Of a DNA stretch of 64,000 nucleotides, positions 8,213 to 16,023 are shown piece by piece; the first letter of the stretch is position 1, and each line of letters begins with the position of its first letter. Location of the stretch: contig NZ_FNUZ01000001.1 of NCBI RefSeq assembly GCF_900108225.1, positions 372,001 to 436,000 of the forward strand. Direction: 5' to 3'. Under the pieces are notes generated by a model. That model saw only the letters and a list, made by a program, of their open reading frames with translations, made no database searches and had not been told where the DNA came from. A program made the translations under genes and the position numbers. The stretch is from Thalassococcus halodurans (GTDB lineage Bacteria; Pseudomonadota; Alphaproteobacteria; Rhodobacterales; Rhodobacteraceae).

Positions 8213-8280
8213 ATTAACAAGTAGGGAATTCTGTAGCGCTTGCGTAAGCAGGATCAGTCCGAATGCAAAAATCTATAGCA

Positions 8281-8440
8281 CAGCCCCTTGCCTAAAGGGC
8301 ACAGGCAACTTAGCTGGTCTTCAGGCAGGCACTGCCCTTTCCGTGAATGGTTGCATTCCGGTGGCCTTAAGCAATTCCGAGGGAGTTGGCTCTGTCCGGA
8401 CCCTGGTCCGGTTACCTGACGCCCACCTGTATATACAGGT
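8281..8440 (+). ncRNA. ssrS: Probable 6S RNA (ends approximate)
   Basis: No reading frame is convincing here, but the plus strand folds like 6S RNA. An apical hairpin forms from CCG-T-GAATG (8341-8349) and CATTCCGG (8354-8361), and is followed by GCCTTAA (8364-8370), as in E. coli 6S. A small hairpin CCGGACC/GGTCCGG (8396-8411) comes next, in the place of the E. coli small stem, and then GGTTACCTGACGCCC (8410-8424). That last segment pairs with GGGCACAGGCAAC (8297-8309) on the 5' side to close the bubble. A CTATAG -10-like hexamer sits about ten bases upstream of 8283. 6S RNA would sequester sigma-70 holoenzyme in stationary phase. The call rests on comparison from memory. Confidence 0.6.
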
Positions 8441-8502
8441 CCTCGGGAATGAGATAACCCCACGTCTGTGGTGGTCCTGCCGCTTGATTTTGGTGTGGGA
8501 AA

Positions 8503-8562
8503 GCGGGGCTTTGCCCCCTTGGCCTGCGGCCAATTCCCCCAATGTATTTCCAGACAGAAAAT
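8503..8562. repeat. Palindromic GC-rich intergenic element
   Basis: Two consecutive small inverted repeats, GGGGCTTTGCCCC and TTGGCCTGCGGCCAA, run into a C-run and an A/T-rich tail. I recall similar elements between genes in many Rhodobacteraceae genomes. It lies between the putative 6S RNA and the nusB terminator; copies elsewhere in the genome cannot be checked here. Confidence 0.5.
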
Positions 8563-8567
8563 ACAAT

Positions 8568-8592
8568 AAACGCGCCGTGTTCGGGCGCGTTT
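8568..8592 (-). terminator. Terminator of the ribB-ribH-nusB operon
   Basis: A perfect nine-base stem AAACGCGCC/GGCGCGTTT with a seven-base loop, followed on the minus strand by an A/T-rich tail with TTTT. It lies eight bases after the nusB stop codon. Confidence 0.8.
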
Positions 8593-8599
8593 CGGGGTC

Positions 8600-9094
8600 T
8601 TAGAAGGCTTCTGGCTTGGCCTCTCGGGCCATGTGATCCAGCACCGCGTTCACGAATTTCGGCTCGCGGCCCTCGGGGTAGAATGCCTTGGCGATTTCGA
8701 CGAACTCAACGATGACGACCTTGGGCGGTGTTTCATGTGCGATCAGTTCTGATCCGGCAGCGCGGAACAGCGCACGCAGGGTCGGGTCGATGCGCGCGAT
8801 GGGCCATTTGGCGACCAAGGCGCGGTCTGTCATCTGGTCGATCTTGGCCTGCCAGTTCACCGCTTCTTCCAGCAGCGACCGGAACAGGTTGATGTCGCCA
8901 TCCAGCAGTTCGGTGCCTTCTTCAATTTCGGCACCAAAACGGAAGTTCAAAAACTCTGCCCGCACCTGATCCACGCTTTGCGAGGAATGCTCCATCTGGA
9001 ACAAGGCCTGCACGGCATAAAGCCGCGATGCGGATTTGCGCAGTTTTTTCATCTGGCGCTCATCCGGCTGGGAAGAAGAGTTTTCGGTGCTCAT
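8600..9094 (-). CDS. nusB: Transcription antitermination factor NusB
   Basis: A 164-residue all-helical RNA-binding protein that, with NusE, loads on boxA of rRNA operons to prevent premature termination. Seen are the N-terminal ARLYAVQALFQME-type helix (here SASRLYAVQALFQMEHS), the IDPTLRALFRAAGSELI segment and the C-terminal KFVNAVLDHMAR, all typical of NusB. Length is normal with a slightly extended polar N-terminus. It is the last gene of the ribB-ribH-nusB operon; its ATG overlaps the ribH stop by four bases, so translation is coupled. Confidence 0.96.
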   Translation of the reverse strand: MSTENSSSQPDERQMKKLRKSASRLYAVQALFQMEHSSQSVDQVRAEFLNFRFGAEIEEGTELLDGDINLFRSLLEEAVNWQAKIDQMTDRALVAKWPIARIDPTLRALFRAAGSELIAHETPPKVVIVEFVEIAKAFYPEGREPKFVNAVLDHMAREAKPEAF

Positions 9095-9642
9095 GCTGTG
9101 GGCGTGTCCTTAGCGGCGCTGGCGATCTGGAGTTCGTCGCGCGAGGGCTGGAAGCCAACCCCTTTACGAGAAGCGCCCCACTTACGGCTGAGCGCGATAA
9201 GATGCAAGGCCGCAGCGGCCGCGCCGCCACCCTTGTTTTGACCGGCCACTTCAGCACGCGCCTGTGCCTGATCCATGTTCTCAACCGTGAGGATACCGTT
9301 GCCGATGCACAGCCCCTGAAGACCCAGCAATGTGATCCCGCGCGAACTGTCGTTGCAGACAGTCTCATAGTGCGTGGTTTCGCCACGGATCACGCACCCC
9401 AGCGCGACATAGCCATCGAAATTGGACATGCGTTCCGCGATCCCGATGGCTGTCGGAACTTCCAATGCGCCGGGAACTTCAACCAGATCATGGGTTGCGC
9501 CCCATGCTTCGATCTCGGCCTGTGCGCCTTCGATCATCTGGTCTGCGATCTGGCGGTAGTACGGCGCGACCACGATCAGGATCTTGGCCGGTTTATCCAG
9601 CTCGCCGCGCGGCATGGTGTAGTGTTCTTCGTTCGATGCCAT
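9091..9642 (-). CDS. ribH: 6,7-dimethyl-8-ribityllumazine synthase
   Basis: Condenses 3,4-dihydroxy-2-butanone 4-phosphate with 5-amino-6-ribitylaminouracil in riboflavin synthesis, usually as a 60-mer capsid or decamer. The 183-residue product shows VPGALEVPTAI, GCVIRGETTHYE and the catalytic His region within the latter, all in the normal order. The C-terminus has about 20 extra residues after the core. Its start overlaps the ribB stop by one base (TGATG) and its stop overlaps nusB by four. Confidence 0.96.
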   Translation of the reverse strand: MASNEEHYTMPRGELDKPAKILIVVAPYYRQIADQMIEGAQAEIEAWGATHDLVEVPGALEVPTAIGIAERMSNFDGYVALGCVIRGETTHYETVCNDSSRGITLLGLQGLCIGNGILTVENMDQAQARAEVAGQNKGGGAAAAALHLIALSRKWGASRKGVGFQPSRDELQIASAAKDTPTA

Positions 9643-10769
9643 CAGCCCAGCTCCGAGATTTTTTGCGTGCCGACAATTTCCAGACCGTAGGCATCAAGGC
9701 CAACGACCTTGGGGGTCGGTGAATTGGTCAACAAAACCAGCTTTGACAGACCAAGCGACGACAGGATTTGCGCGCCCAGGCCGTACTGGCGCAGGGTTTT
9801 CGGGCCAACACCATCGCTGACGTCCAGCTTCATTGATGTGTCGCGCAGCAGAACCACGACGCCGCGGCCAGCCTCGGCCACAGCCTTCATTGCATCGCCA
9901 AATTCATCAGCGCGACCTTTGGGGCCGGTGCCCACAACATCCAGAAGCGGGTCCATCGCGTGCATGCGGACCAGAACGGGCTCGTCGCCGGAAATGTCGC
10001 CCTTGGTCAGAACGATGTGTTCGTCGCCGTGGGTGCTGTCGGAATAAATCCGCATCTGCCATTCGCCGCCGAATTCAGAAGTGATGGTTTCCTCTTTCTG
10101 AACGCGCACGAGGTTGTCGTTACGGCGGCGGTACGAGATCAGATCGCTGATCGTACCGATTTTCAGACCGTGATGCTGGGCGAAAGCCACCAGTTCGGGC
10201 AGACGCGACATGGTGCCGTCTTCGTTCATGATCTCGCAGATCACGCCCGCTTCTTTTAGACCCGCAAGGCGCGAAATATCGACAGCGGCTTCGGTGTGGC
10301 CTGCACGGACCAGAACGCCGCCGTTCTTGGCGCGTAGCGGGAACACATGGCCCGGCGTCGCGATGTCCTGCGCACCTTTCGACGAATCGATGGCAACAGC
10401 GATGGTACGCGCGCGGTCAGCGGCCGAAATGCCGGTGGTGACGCCTTCGCGCGCCTCGATCGACACGGTGAACGCTGTCTCGTGACGGGACGAGTTGTTC
10501 GAGGACATGAGCGGCAGGCCCAATTCCTCGATCCGCTCGCCGGTCATCGACAGGCAGATGAGGCCACGGCCATGGGTGGCCATAAAGTTGATGGCATCCG
10601 GTGTCGCCCATTGCGCGGGGATGACCAGATCACCTTCATTTTCGCGATCTTCATGATCGACAAGAATGAACATTTTGCCGTTGCGCGCATCGTCGATGAT
10701 CTCTTCCACACTCGAGATCGCATCTTTCCAGTCCTGTTCGACCGGGCCGGGCTGTTCGTAATCGGTCAT
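9642..10769 (-). CDS. ribB: 3,4-dihydroxy-2-butanone 4-phosphate synthase fused to a degenerate GTP cyclohydrolase II domain
   Basis: A 375-residue two-domain protein. The N-terminal domain (to about residue 215) has complete RibB signatures: [11 protein letters not shown] binds magnesium and substrate, and [11 protein letters not shown] carries the second metal site. The C-terminal half aligns with GTP cyclohydrolase II (RibA) but the zinc-binding cysteines are gone: where RibA has a Cys-x2-Gly...Cys-x-Cys pattern this protein reads [19 protein letters not shown]. The cyclohydrolase activity is therefore probably lost and a separate ribA must exist. This resembles the RibBX type of protein described in other proteobacteria. 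The first gene of the riboflavin/nusB operon; GGAGAAG precedes the ATG. Confidence 0.93.
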   Translation of the reverse strand: MTDYEQPGPVEQDWKDAISSVEEIIDDARNGKMFILVDHEDRENEGDLVIPAQWATPDAINFMATHGRGLICLSMTGERIEELGLPLMSSNNSSRHETAFTVSIEAREGVTTGISAADRARTIAVAIDSSKGAQDIATPGHVFPLRAKNGGVLVRAGHTEAAVDISRLAGLKEAGVICEIMNEDGTMSRLPELVAFAQHHGLKIGTISDLISYRRRNDNLVRVQKEETITSEFGGEWQMRIYSDSTHGDEHIVLTKGDISGDEPVLVRMHAMDPLLDVVGTGPKGRADEFGDAMKAVAEAGRGVVVLLRDTSMKLDVSDGVGPKTLRQYGLGAQILSSLGLSKLVLLTNSPTPKVVGLDAYGLEIVGTQKISELG

Positions 10770-10907
10770 GACTTCTCCATCCTTGTCGGAAAGCCAGATA
10801 AGCCAGCCCTGCCCGAAAGGCCAGAGATTGCTTGATTTGGCGCTGCGTTACTAAGCAAAATTTGATAGGCTAACGGAATTATACCAAAGTTTTGAAAGCC
10901 TGATTTT

Positions 10908-11762
10908 GTGAAACCTTTATCCCCTCCTCCTCGGCGGGCGGACGACCTGCCTTTCAGTCTAAGTTTGAAGTCCGTCAACCGAACCACCGGCTATATTGCG
11001 CTATTCCTACCCTTGGGCCTGTGGACCGTCGGCGCCTTTTTCGGCGTTTGCAGTGCTGAAAACGGACTGAATTCGATCAGCCACTACTATTTCGCGCGCA
11101 TTGCGGGTGATCTGTTTGTTGGTGCCCTGCTGGTGATCGCTGTTTTGCTTGCTGTGTTCTACCGCCTGCCCGGCAAGGTCGACGAATATCTGGCGCATGA
11201 GAAAACCGATCTGTTGCTTCTGAAAGTCGCAGGTGTTGCGGCGCTTCTGGTGGCGTTGATCCCGACCTCTGGCACCGGTTGCGAAGCCGCAGACCAGATT
11301 TTCCGTGGCTATGTTCTGGCGCCAGAAGGAATCAATGATCGCACCCGCGATGTGTCGCTGCCGATTGAAACCACGTTGGTCTTTGATTTATGGGCCAGTT
11401 TCGGCGTCGCACCCAAGGTGCTGCCTTATCTGCATTACGGCGCGGCGGCGGTTATGTTCGCCATCCTCGGCTATTACTGCCTGTTCGTCTTTACCCGTGC
11501 GCAGTCGCGGAAATCGCTGAAAGACGATGGATCGCCGGTCGTCACCAAGACATGGCGCAACCGGTTTTACCGCATTTGCGGGGCAATCATTTTCGCCGCA
11601 ATGGCCGCACTTTTGTTCGGGATGCTGACCCGAGACAGCCTGGGCCCCGCGTGGTCCGGATCAAACCTGACCTTCTGGTTCGAAGCCGCCGCCTTGATGG
11701 CGTTCGGCTTTGCATGGTTGGTTAAGGGGCGATTTTTGTGGGTTCTAGAAGACCCGCGTTAA
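10908..11762 (+). CDS. Integral membrane protein of unknown function
   Basis: A 284-residue protein with about six membrane segments, starting with GTG at 10908. The first loop contains NSISHYYFARIAGDLFVGAL, a pattern (SIS-x-YY ... RD-x-FVG) that recurs in a bacterial family of unassigned membrane proteins. A periplasmic loop holds two cysteines (near TSGTGCEAA). No transporter or enzyme motif is recognisable. It is divergent from ribB across 138 bases and its 3' end overlaps the convergent rlmB stop by four bases. Confidence 0.7.
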   Translation: MKPLSPPPRRADDLPFSLSLKSVNRTTGYIALFLPLGLWTVGAFFGVCSAENGLNSISHYYFARIAGDLFVGALLVIAVLLAVFYRLPGKVDEYLAHEKTDLLLLKVAGVAALLVALIPTSGTGCEAADQIFRGYVLAPEGINDRTRDVSLPIETTLVFDLWASFGVAPKVLPYLHYGAAAVMFAILGYYCLFVFTRAQSRKSLKDDGSPVVTKTWRNRFYRICGAIIFAAMAALLFGMLTRDSLGPAWSGSNLTFWFEAAALMAFGFAWLVKGRFLWVLEDPR

Positions 11763-12544
11763 CCCTGTCGCGTGGCGGCATAGAGCGAAACCGCCGCCGC
11801 ATTGGACACGTTCAACGACCCGAAGGCACCTGCGAAATCGATGCGCACCAGTTGATCGCAGGTCTCTTTGGTCTTTTGCCGAAGACCCGGCCCTTCGGCC
11901 CCGAGAACCAGCGCCAGCGCGCGGTGTTCGTTGCCTTTCAGCGCATCGTCCAGAGACACATCCGCTTCGCCATCTAGACCCAGCAGCAAGTAGCCCATGT
12001 CGCGCAACTTCACCATCGCATCGGCCAGATTGCGTTCACGCAGGTATGGCTGACGCTCCAGAGCACCCGATGCAGTTTTCGCCAAAGCACCGGTTTCCGG
12101 CGCCGAATGGTGCAACGTCCCGATCACAGCACGTGCGCCGAACACCTCGGCCGAGCGCAAAATGGCCCCCACGTTATGAGGATCTGTCACACGATCCAGC
12201 AGAATCACCCGCGGCGCTTTTTCACCGTCGCCCATCGCGACATCCTCAAGACGGCCCCAGTTCAGCGGCTTCACCTCAAGCGCGGCACCCTGATGCACCG
12301 ATTGCGGGTCCAAGGGGGCTGCGAATTTACGCGGATCGCTTTCTTCAGGCGTCATGCCGGAATGGGCAATCGCATCGGCCAGCTTGTCCGCCGCGTTGCG
12401 CGTCACAATCAGCCGCAGCTTTTCACGACGGTCGTTCATCAACGCATCGCGCACCGCATGCAGACCGAACAGCCAGACGGTTTCCGCCGCCGCTGCCTTG
12501 CGCGACCGTTCTTTTTCGACAATCCACTTCGGTTTCTTGGACAT
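11759..12544 (-). CDS. rlmB: TrmH/SpoU-family rRNA 2'-O-methyltransferase (RlmB-like)
   Basis: A 261-residue SPOUT methyltransferase, predicted to methylate the 2'-OH of a guanosine in 23S rRNA (G2251 in E. coli) using S-adenosylmethionine. The three family motifs are in order: DRVTDPHNVGAILRSA, LALVLGAEGPGLR and GSLNVSNAAAVSLY, which form the trefoil knot. The N-terminal substrate-binding domain begins at WLFGLHAVRDAL after a short basic tail. Alone on its strand and divergent from tRNA-Tyr. RlmB is more likely than TrmH because of the N-terminal domain. Confidence 0.9.
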   Translation of the reverse strand: MSKKPKWIVEKERSRKAAAAETVWLFGLHAVRDALMNDRREKLRLIVTRNAADKLADAIAHSGMTPEESDPRKFAAPLDPQSVHQGAALEVKPLNWGRLEDVAMGDGEKAPRVILLDRVTDPHNVGAILRSAEVFGARAVIGTLHHSAPETGALAKTASGALERQPYLRERNLADAMVKLRDMGYLLLGLDGEADVSLDDALKGNEHRALALVLGAEGPGLRQKTKETCDQLVRIDFAGAFGSLNVSNAAAVSLYAATRQG

Positions 12545-12677
12545 CCAAAGGACCCCTTTTCATCATTGATGGGGGGATGCCTGTGCCAGACTGAAAGAGC
12601 AAGGGATTTTCCGGTTGACGGGGGTTTTGCCCGACTGTAATCAGCGCTCCACAACGCCGACAGTGTTCGGTGGAAGT

Positions 12678-12761
12678 GGGCGACAGGCCGCAAGGTGTGG
12701 CAGGGGACTGTAACTCCCTCGCGGAGACGCACGCTAGGTTCGATTCCTAGGTCGCCCACCA
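12678..12761 (+). tRNA. tRNA-Tyr (anticodon GTA)
   Basis: An 84-nt class II tRNA with encoded CCA. The acceptor stem is GGGCGAC/GTCGCCC with discriminator A; the anticodon stem GGGGA/TCCCT encloses CTGTAAC (anticodon GTA); the long variable arm forms GCG-GAGA-CGC; the T arm is CTAGG-TTCGATT-CCTAG. Position 8 reads A and position 14 reads C in place of the near-universal T8 and A14. Confidence 0.94.
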
Positions 12762-12783
12762 CTTCCCCCCTGATTTAAAGCAC

Positions 12784-12802
12784 GTTTTTTCGCCTTTTGG
12801 CG
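12784..12802 (-). terminator. Terminator of the zur-znuC-znuB operon
   Basis: On the minus strand the stem CGCC-AAAA-GGCG is followed by six T residues, directly after the znuB stop. The stem is short, so strength is uncertain. Confidence 0.6.
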
Positions 12803-12806
12803 CCGA

Positions 12807-13604
12807 TCACGCATGTTTCAGCCGCGTGATCACACCGATTCCCACGAACAATAGCGCAGCCGCACTAACCATCGACGGGCCTGTGGGGCTATCAAAGGCG
12901 AAGGCGGCCCAGAGGCCGGTGATCGCTGCGGTGATTCCGATGACGCCTGCCAGAACAGCCATCGCTTCGGGCGTTCGGGCCAAGGGACGCGCGGCGGCTG
13001 GGGGAATCAACAACATCGCGCCGATCAACAGAACGCCCACCACCTTGATCGCCACTGCGACAACCACGGCCAGCGCCAGCGTCAGCACCATGCCTTCGCG
13101 TTTCGGGTTGAAGCCCGATGCATGCGCCAGATCAGGCGACAACGTGGCCGTCAAAAGCGCCGACCAGCGCCATGCGACCAGTGCCACGACAGCCAAGCCA
13201 CCCAGCCAGATCACTGCAAGATCCGATTTCGTTACCGCCAGAATATCTCCGAAAAGATAGGCGCCCAGATCAACGCGGACGCCTTGCACAAAGCTGACAG
13301 CAACAAGCCCCAAAGCCAGCGCCGAATGCGCCAGAACGCCCAGTCCGGTATCCAATGCCATCCCTCGATGTGACAGTTGCGATACCGCGAATGCCATGAT
13401 CACAGCCACCGCCAAAGCGCCTACCGTCACTGGAAGCGACAAAGCCAAAGACAGGGCCACGCCCAGAATCGCTGCGTGTGCCGTCGCATCGCCGAAATAG
13501 GCCATGCGCCGCCAGACAACGAAGCACCCCAAAGGGGCCGCCGCAACCGCAACACCCACGCCAGCCAGTGCCGCGCGGATCAGGAAATCGTCTAGAAATG
13601 TCAT
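12807..13604 (-). CDS. znuB: Zinc ABC transporter permease ZnuB
   Basis: A 265-residue inner-membrane permease of the metal-type ABC-3 family with about seven to eight membrane helices. The family segment WRRMAYFGDATAHAAILGVA near the N-terminus and VGVLLIGAMLLIPPAAARPL near residue 190 are well preserved. It moves zinc delivered by ZnuA into the cytoplasm using energy from ZnuC. The start codon overlaps the znuC stop by four bases. Confidence 0.95.
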   Translation of the reverse strand: MTFLDDFLIRAALAGVGVAVAAAPLGCFVVWRRMAYFGDATAHAAILGVALSLALSLPVTVGALAVAVIMAFAVSQLSHRGMALDTGLGVLAHSALALGLVAVSFVQGVRVDLGAYLFGDILAVTKSDLAVIWLGGLAVVALVAWRWSALLTATLSPDLAHASGFNPKREGMVLTLALAVVVAVAIKVVGVLLIGAMLLIPPAAARPLARTPEAMAVLAGVIGITAAITGLWAAFAFDSPTGPSMVSAAALLFVGIGVITRLKHA

Positions 13605-14353
13605 GCGCTCTCTTTCTCTCGCGCGTGGTCGTGGCCACAGGTGTGATCGTGACTGTGGCTATGTTCGTGGCGATACAGCGCCAAGGCCCCTGCCGTGCCC
13701 GTGCCGAACAGGGCGCGATACTCGGACGAATTGGCCACGACCTCGGGCGTGCCATGGCAGCACACATGGCCGTTCAGGCAAATCACGCGGTCCGACGTGC
13801 TCATGACGACGTGCAGTTCGTGGCTGACCATCAAAACCGCGCAACCGGTTTCGGTGCGCACTTCTTCGATCAATCTGTAAAACGCAGCCGAACCGGGTTG
13901 ATCCAGACCTTGCGTGGGTTCGTCCAGAACCAGCAGGTTCGGTCGCTCTAGCAAAGCACGGGCAAGAAGGATGCGCTGGAACTGCCCGCCGGACAGGCCC
14001 GACATCGGACGATCCCAAAGCGCACCTGCACCAGCCTGATCCAACGCAGCTTGGGCCGTCTTGCGGTCGGTCTTGCGCGGTAGGTTCAGGAAACGTCCCA
14101 CCGTCAAAGGCAGTGTCGGGTCGATCATCAGTTTCTGCGGCACATAGCCGATTTTCAGATCAGGCGCGCGATCCACGCGGCCCCGATCCGGCGTCATCGC
14201 GCCCACGAGACAGCGCAAAAGAGTAGATTTTCCAGACCCGTTCGGGCCGACGATCGTCACGATTTCGCCTGCGGAAATCGTCATGTCGACGTCGTTCAAG
14301 ACAAGCGTTTCACCAAAGGAAACGCCCAATCCGGTCGCTTTGATCAAAGCCAT
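13601..14353 (-). CDS. znuC: Zinc ABC transporter ATP-binding protein ZnuC
   Basis: A 250-residue ATPase: Walker A GPNGSGKST (36-44), signature LSGGQFQR, Walker B LLVLDEPT and the switch His in MVSHELH. The C-terminus carries a His-rich tail (HEHSHSHDHTCGHDH) that probably binds or senses zinc, a common addition in ZnuC. It is followed with a four-base overlap by znuB and preceded by zur, six bases away. Confidence 0.95.
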   Translation of the reverse strand: MALIKATGLGVSFGETLVLNDVDMTISAGEIVTIVGPNGSGKSTLLRCLVGAMTPDRGRVDRAPDLKIGYVPQKLMIDPTLPLTVGRFLNLPRKTDRKTAQAALDQAGAGALWDRPMSGLSGGQFQRILLARALLERPNLLVLDEPTQGLDQPGSAAFYRLIEEVRTETGCAVLMVSHELHVVMSTSDRVICLNGHVCCHGTPEVVANSSEYRALFGTGTAGALALYRHEHSHSHDHTCGHDHAREKESA

Positions 14354-14359
14354 TTGCGG

Positions 14360-14830
14360 TTAACCCCGACAATCGGGGCAGAGCCCCTCAATTTCGACCA
14401 TGACACGTTCGGCGACAAAGCCCACCGCCTTGGCCTGATCCTCTGCGATGGCCTCGAATGCGCCATGGGCCGCTTCGGCCACCGTCGAACATTCACGACA
14501 GAACAGAAACGACGGCGCGTGGCTTTCGCCGGGATGCGAACAGGCCACAAAGGCGTTCAAACGTTCGATTTTATGGGCAAATCCGTGTTCGGTCAGAAAG
14601 TCCAAAGCGCGATAAATGACGGGCGGCTGCGATCCCAGCCCCTCTTCGCGCAACTTGTCCAGCAGGTCGTAAGCCCCCAGCGCGCGATGGTCCTGCAGCA
14701 GGATTTCAAGCGTCCTGCGACGGACCGGCGTCAGCCGCACGCCCTTGTCCGAGCACTGTTCATCCGCTGCGGTCAGACACTCTTGGATGCATTTGGAGTG
14801 GTCGTGTTTGTGAAAACCTACAGGGTCCAA
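14360..14830 (-). CDS. zur: Zinc uptake regulator Zur (Fur family)
   Basis: A 156-residue Fur-family repressor. The DNA-binding domain covers RLTPVRRRTLEILLQ to VIYRALDFLTEHG. The metal sites are a pair of Cys-x2-Cys motifs (CREC in SFLFCRECSTV and CPDC at the C-terminus), which form the structural zinc site, with extra His and Cys residues in the N-terminal extension. It is expected to repress znuA and its own operon when zinc is sufficient. The start is a TTG at 14830 preceded by GGAGG six bases away; no ATG is available nearby. First gene of zur-znuC-znuB and divergent from znuA. Confidence 0.93.
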   Translation of the reverse strand: MDPVGFHKHDHSKCIQECLTAADEQCSDKGVRLTPVRRRTLEILLQDHRALGAYDLLDKLREEGLGSQPPVIYRALDFLTEHGFAHKIERLNAFVACSHPGESHAPSFLFCRECSTVAEAAHGAFEAIAEDQAKAVGFVAERVMVEIEGLCPDCRG

Positions 14831-14894
14831 AACGGCCTCCGACTTTTTTCAATTTGGGACTTGATATGTTATGTTATCACAAATAACAAGCGGA

Positions 14895-14919
14895 ATGAAA
14901 TGTTACAACATAACGGAAT
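14895..14919 (+). promoter_or_regulatory. Zur operator between zur and znuA
   Basis: TGAAATGTTA-CAACA-TAACGGAAT follows the proteobacterial Zur pattern of GAAATGTTA and TAACATTTC half-sites separated by five bases. It ends seven bases before the znuA start codon. A second inverted repeat, TGTTAT-CACAA-ATAACA, at 14872-14888 could be a second site for the divergent zur promoter. Confidence 0.8.
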
Positions 14920-14925
14920 CATTCA

Positions 14926-15951
14926 ATGCTACGTTTGTCACTGACCCTGTCTCTTTTAGGCTCTGCCGCTTGGGCCGACGCCCCTAAAGTGGTCACGGAT
15001 ATTTCCCCCGTCACATCATTGGTCGCCCAAGTGATGAAGGGCGTGGGCGAACCGTTCCAACTGTTGCCAGCTGGGTCCAATCCCCACGACCATGCCCTGC
15101 GTCCATCCGAAGCACAGGCGCTGGATCAGGCAAATGTGGTGTTCTGGATTGGTGATGCGCTTAGCCCCAATCTGGACAAGGCCGTGGACACGCTGGCCGG
15201 TGATGCGACTGTGGTTTCACTGTTTGATGCAGAGGGCACCCTGCATCTGGCCAGCCGCGATTCTGTTATTTTCGAAGCGCACGACGACCATGATGACCAT
15301 GATGACCATGATGACCATGATGACCATGATGACCATGATGACCATGATGAAGAGCATCACGACGAAGACCATGGTGACAACCACCATGACGAAGACACCC
15401 ACGAAGACGAGCATCACGAAGCCGGTCACGGCCATGATCATGGCGCCGATGACCCCCACGTCTGGCTGGACCCTGAAAACGCCAAGATCTGGCTGGGTGT
15501 GATTGCTGAAACACTGGCCACACAGGATACCACGAATGCCGACGTTTACCGCGCCAACGCAGCGGAAGGTCAGGCCATGGTGGATCAAGCCAGCGAAACC
15601 GCCCGCGATCTGCTGGGCGCTGCCGAAGGTCAGACCTTTGCCGTTCTGCATGACGCTTTCCAGTATTTCGAAAGCCGCTTCGACCTGACCGCCTTGGGTG
15701 CCCTGAGCGATAGCGATGCGACATCGCCCAGCCCCGCCCGCATGGCCGCATTGCGGGACGCAATCACCGAGGCCGGCGTGACATGCGTCATCGCGGAACC
15801 CCAGTTCGACCCTCGCCTGATCGAGGCCTTGGGTGGCACGCTCAGCGTGACCGAGGTTGACCCCTTGGGGACAGAACTGGCCGCCGGACCGGGGCTCTAT
15901 CCCGAACTGGTTGTTGAAACTGCACGCCGAATTGCGGGCTGCGGGCAGTAA
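14926..15951 (+). CDS. znuA: Zinc ABC transporter periplasmic binding protein ZnuA
   Basis: A 341-residue cluster A-I solute-binding protein. A signal peptide covers about residues 1-17, ending near AWADAP. The zinc-site His is in GSNPHDHALRPSE, with further ligands at DDPHVWLDPENA and in the C-terminal AEPQFDPRLIE and EVDPLG segments. Between residues 119 and about 175 lies a long His/Asp/Glu-rich loop beginning with seven HDD triplets, thought in ZnuA proteins to capture zinc for delivery. It is divergent from zur with the Zur operator between them. Confidence 0.95.
   Translation: MLRLSLTLSLLGSAAWADAPKVVTDISPVTSLVAQVMKGVGEPFQLLPAGSNPHDHALRPSEAQALDQANVVFWIGDALSPNLDKAVDTLAGDATVVSLFDAEGTLHLASRDSVIFEAHDDHDDHDDHDDHDDHDDHDDHDEEHHDEDHGDNHHDEDTHEDEHHEAGHGHDHGADDPHVWLDPENAKIWLGVIAETLATQDTTNADVYRANAAEGQAMVDQASETARDLLGAAEGQTFAVLHDAFQYFESRFDLTALGALSDSDATSPSPARMAALRDAITEAGVTCVIAEPQFDPRLIEALGGTLSVTEVDPLGTELAAGPGLYPELVVETARRIAGCGQ
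15289..15348 (+). repeat. Tandem nine-base repeat coding HDD in znuA
   Basis: The unit CATGATGAC is repeated six times without mismatch, then runs into a seventh partial copy. A degenerate first copy at 15280 uses CAC GAC GAC. Each unit encodes His-Asp-Asp, so changes in copy number keep the reading frame. Confidence 0.95.
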
Positions 15952-15981
15952 CTGCGCCCCTTTGGTCAATTGACACCAGCG

Positions 15982-16023
15982 CCCCACAGGTGATGTTTGC
16001 GCTGACATCTTTCACCTGTGGGG
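15982..16023 (+). promoter_or_regulatory. Long inverted repeat covering the ribosome site of the glycerate kinase gene
   Basis: CCCCACAGGTGA (15982-15993) is the exact complement of TCACCTGTGGGG (16012-16023), and the loop adds GATGT/ACATC. The 3' arm contains the G-run that serves as Shine-Dalgarno sequence, seven bases before the ATG at 16032. There is no T-run, so a simple terminator for znuA is less likely than a structured leader or a protein-binding site. Confidence 0.6.

Noticed and set aside
8254-8603. Several overlapping short frames on both strands before nusB
   Set aside because: They fall on the putative 6S RNA and the palindromic element; none has a family match or a ribosome site.
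10770-10907. FMN riboswitch ahead of ribB
   Set aside because: The leader lacks the conserved FMN element sequences and is only about 140 bases shared with a divergent gene.
15280-15452. CRISPR-like short repeat array
   Set aside because: The repeats are nine bases, direct, without spacers, and code HDD inside znuA.
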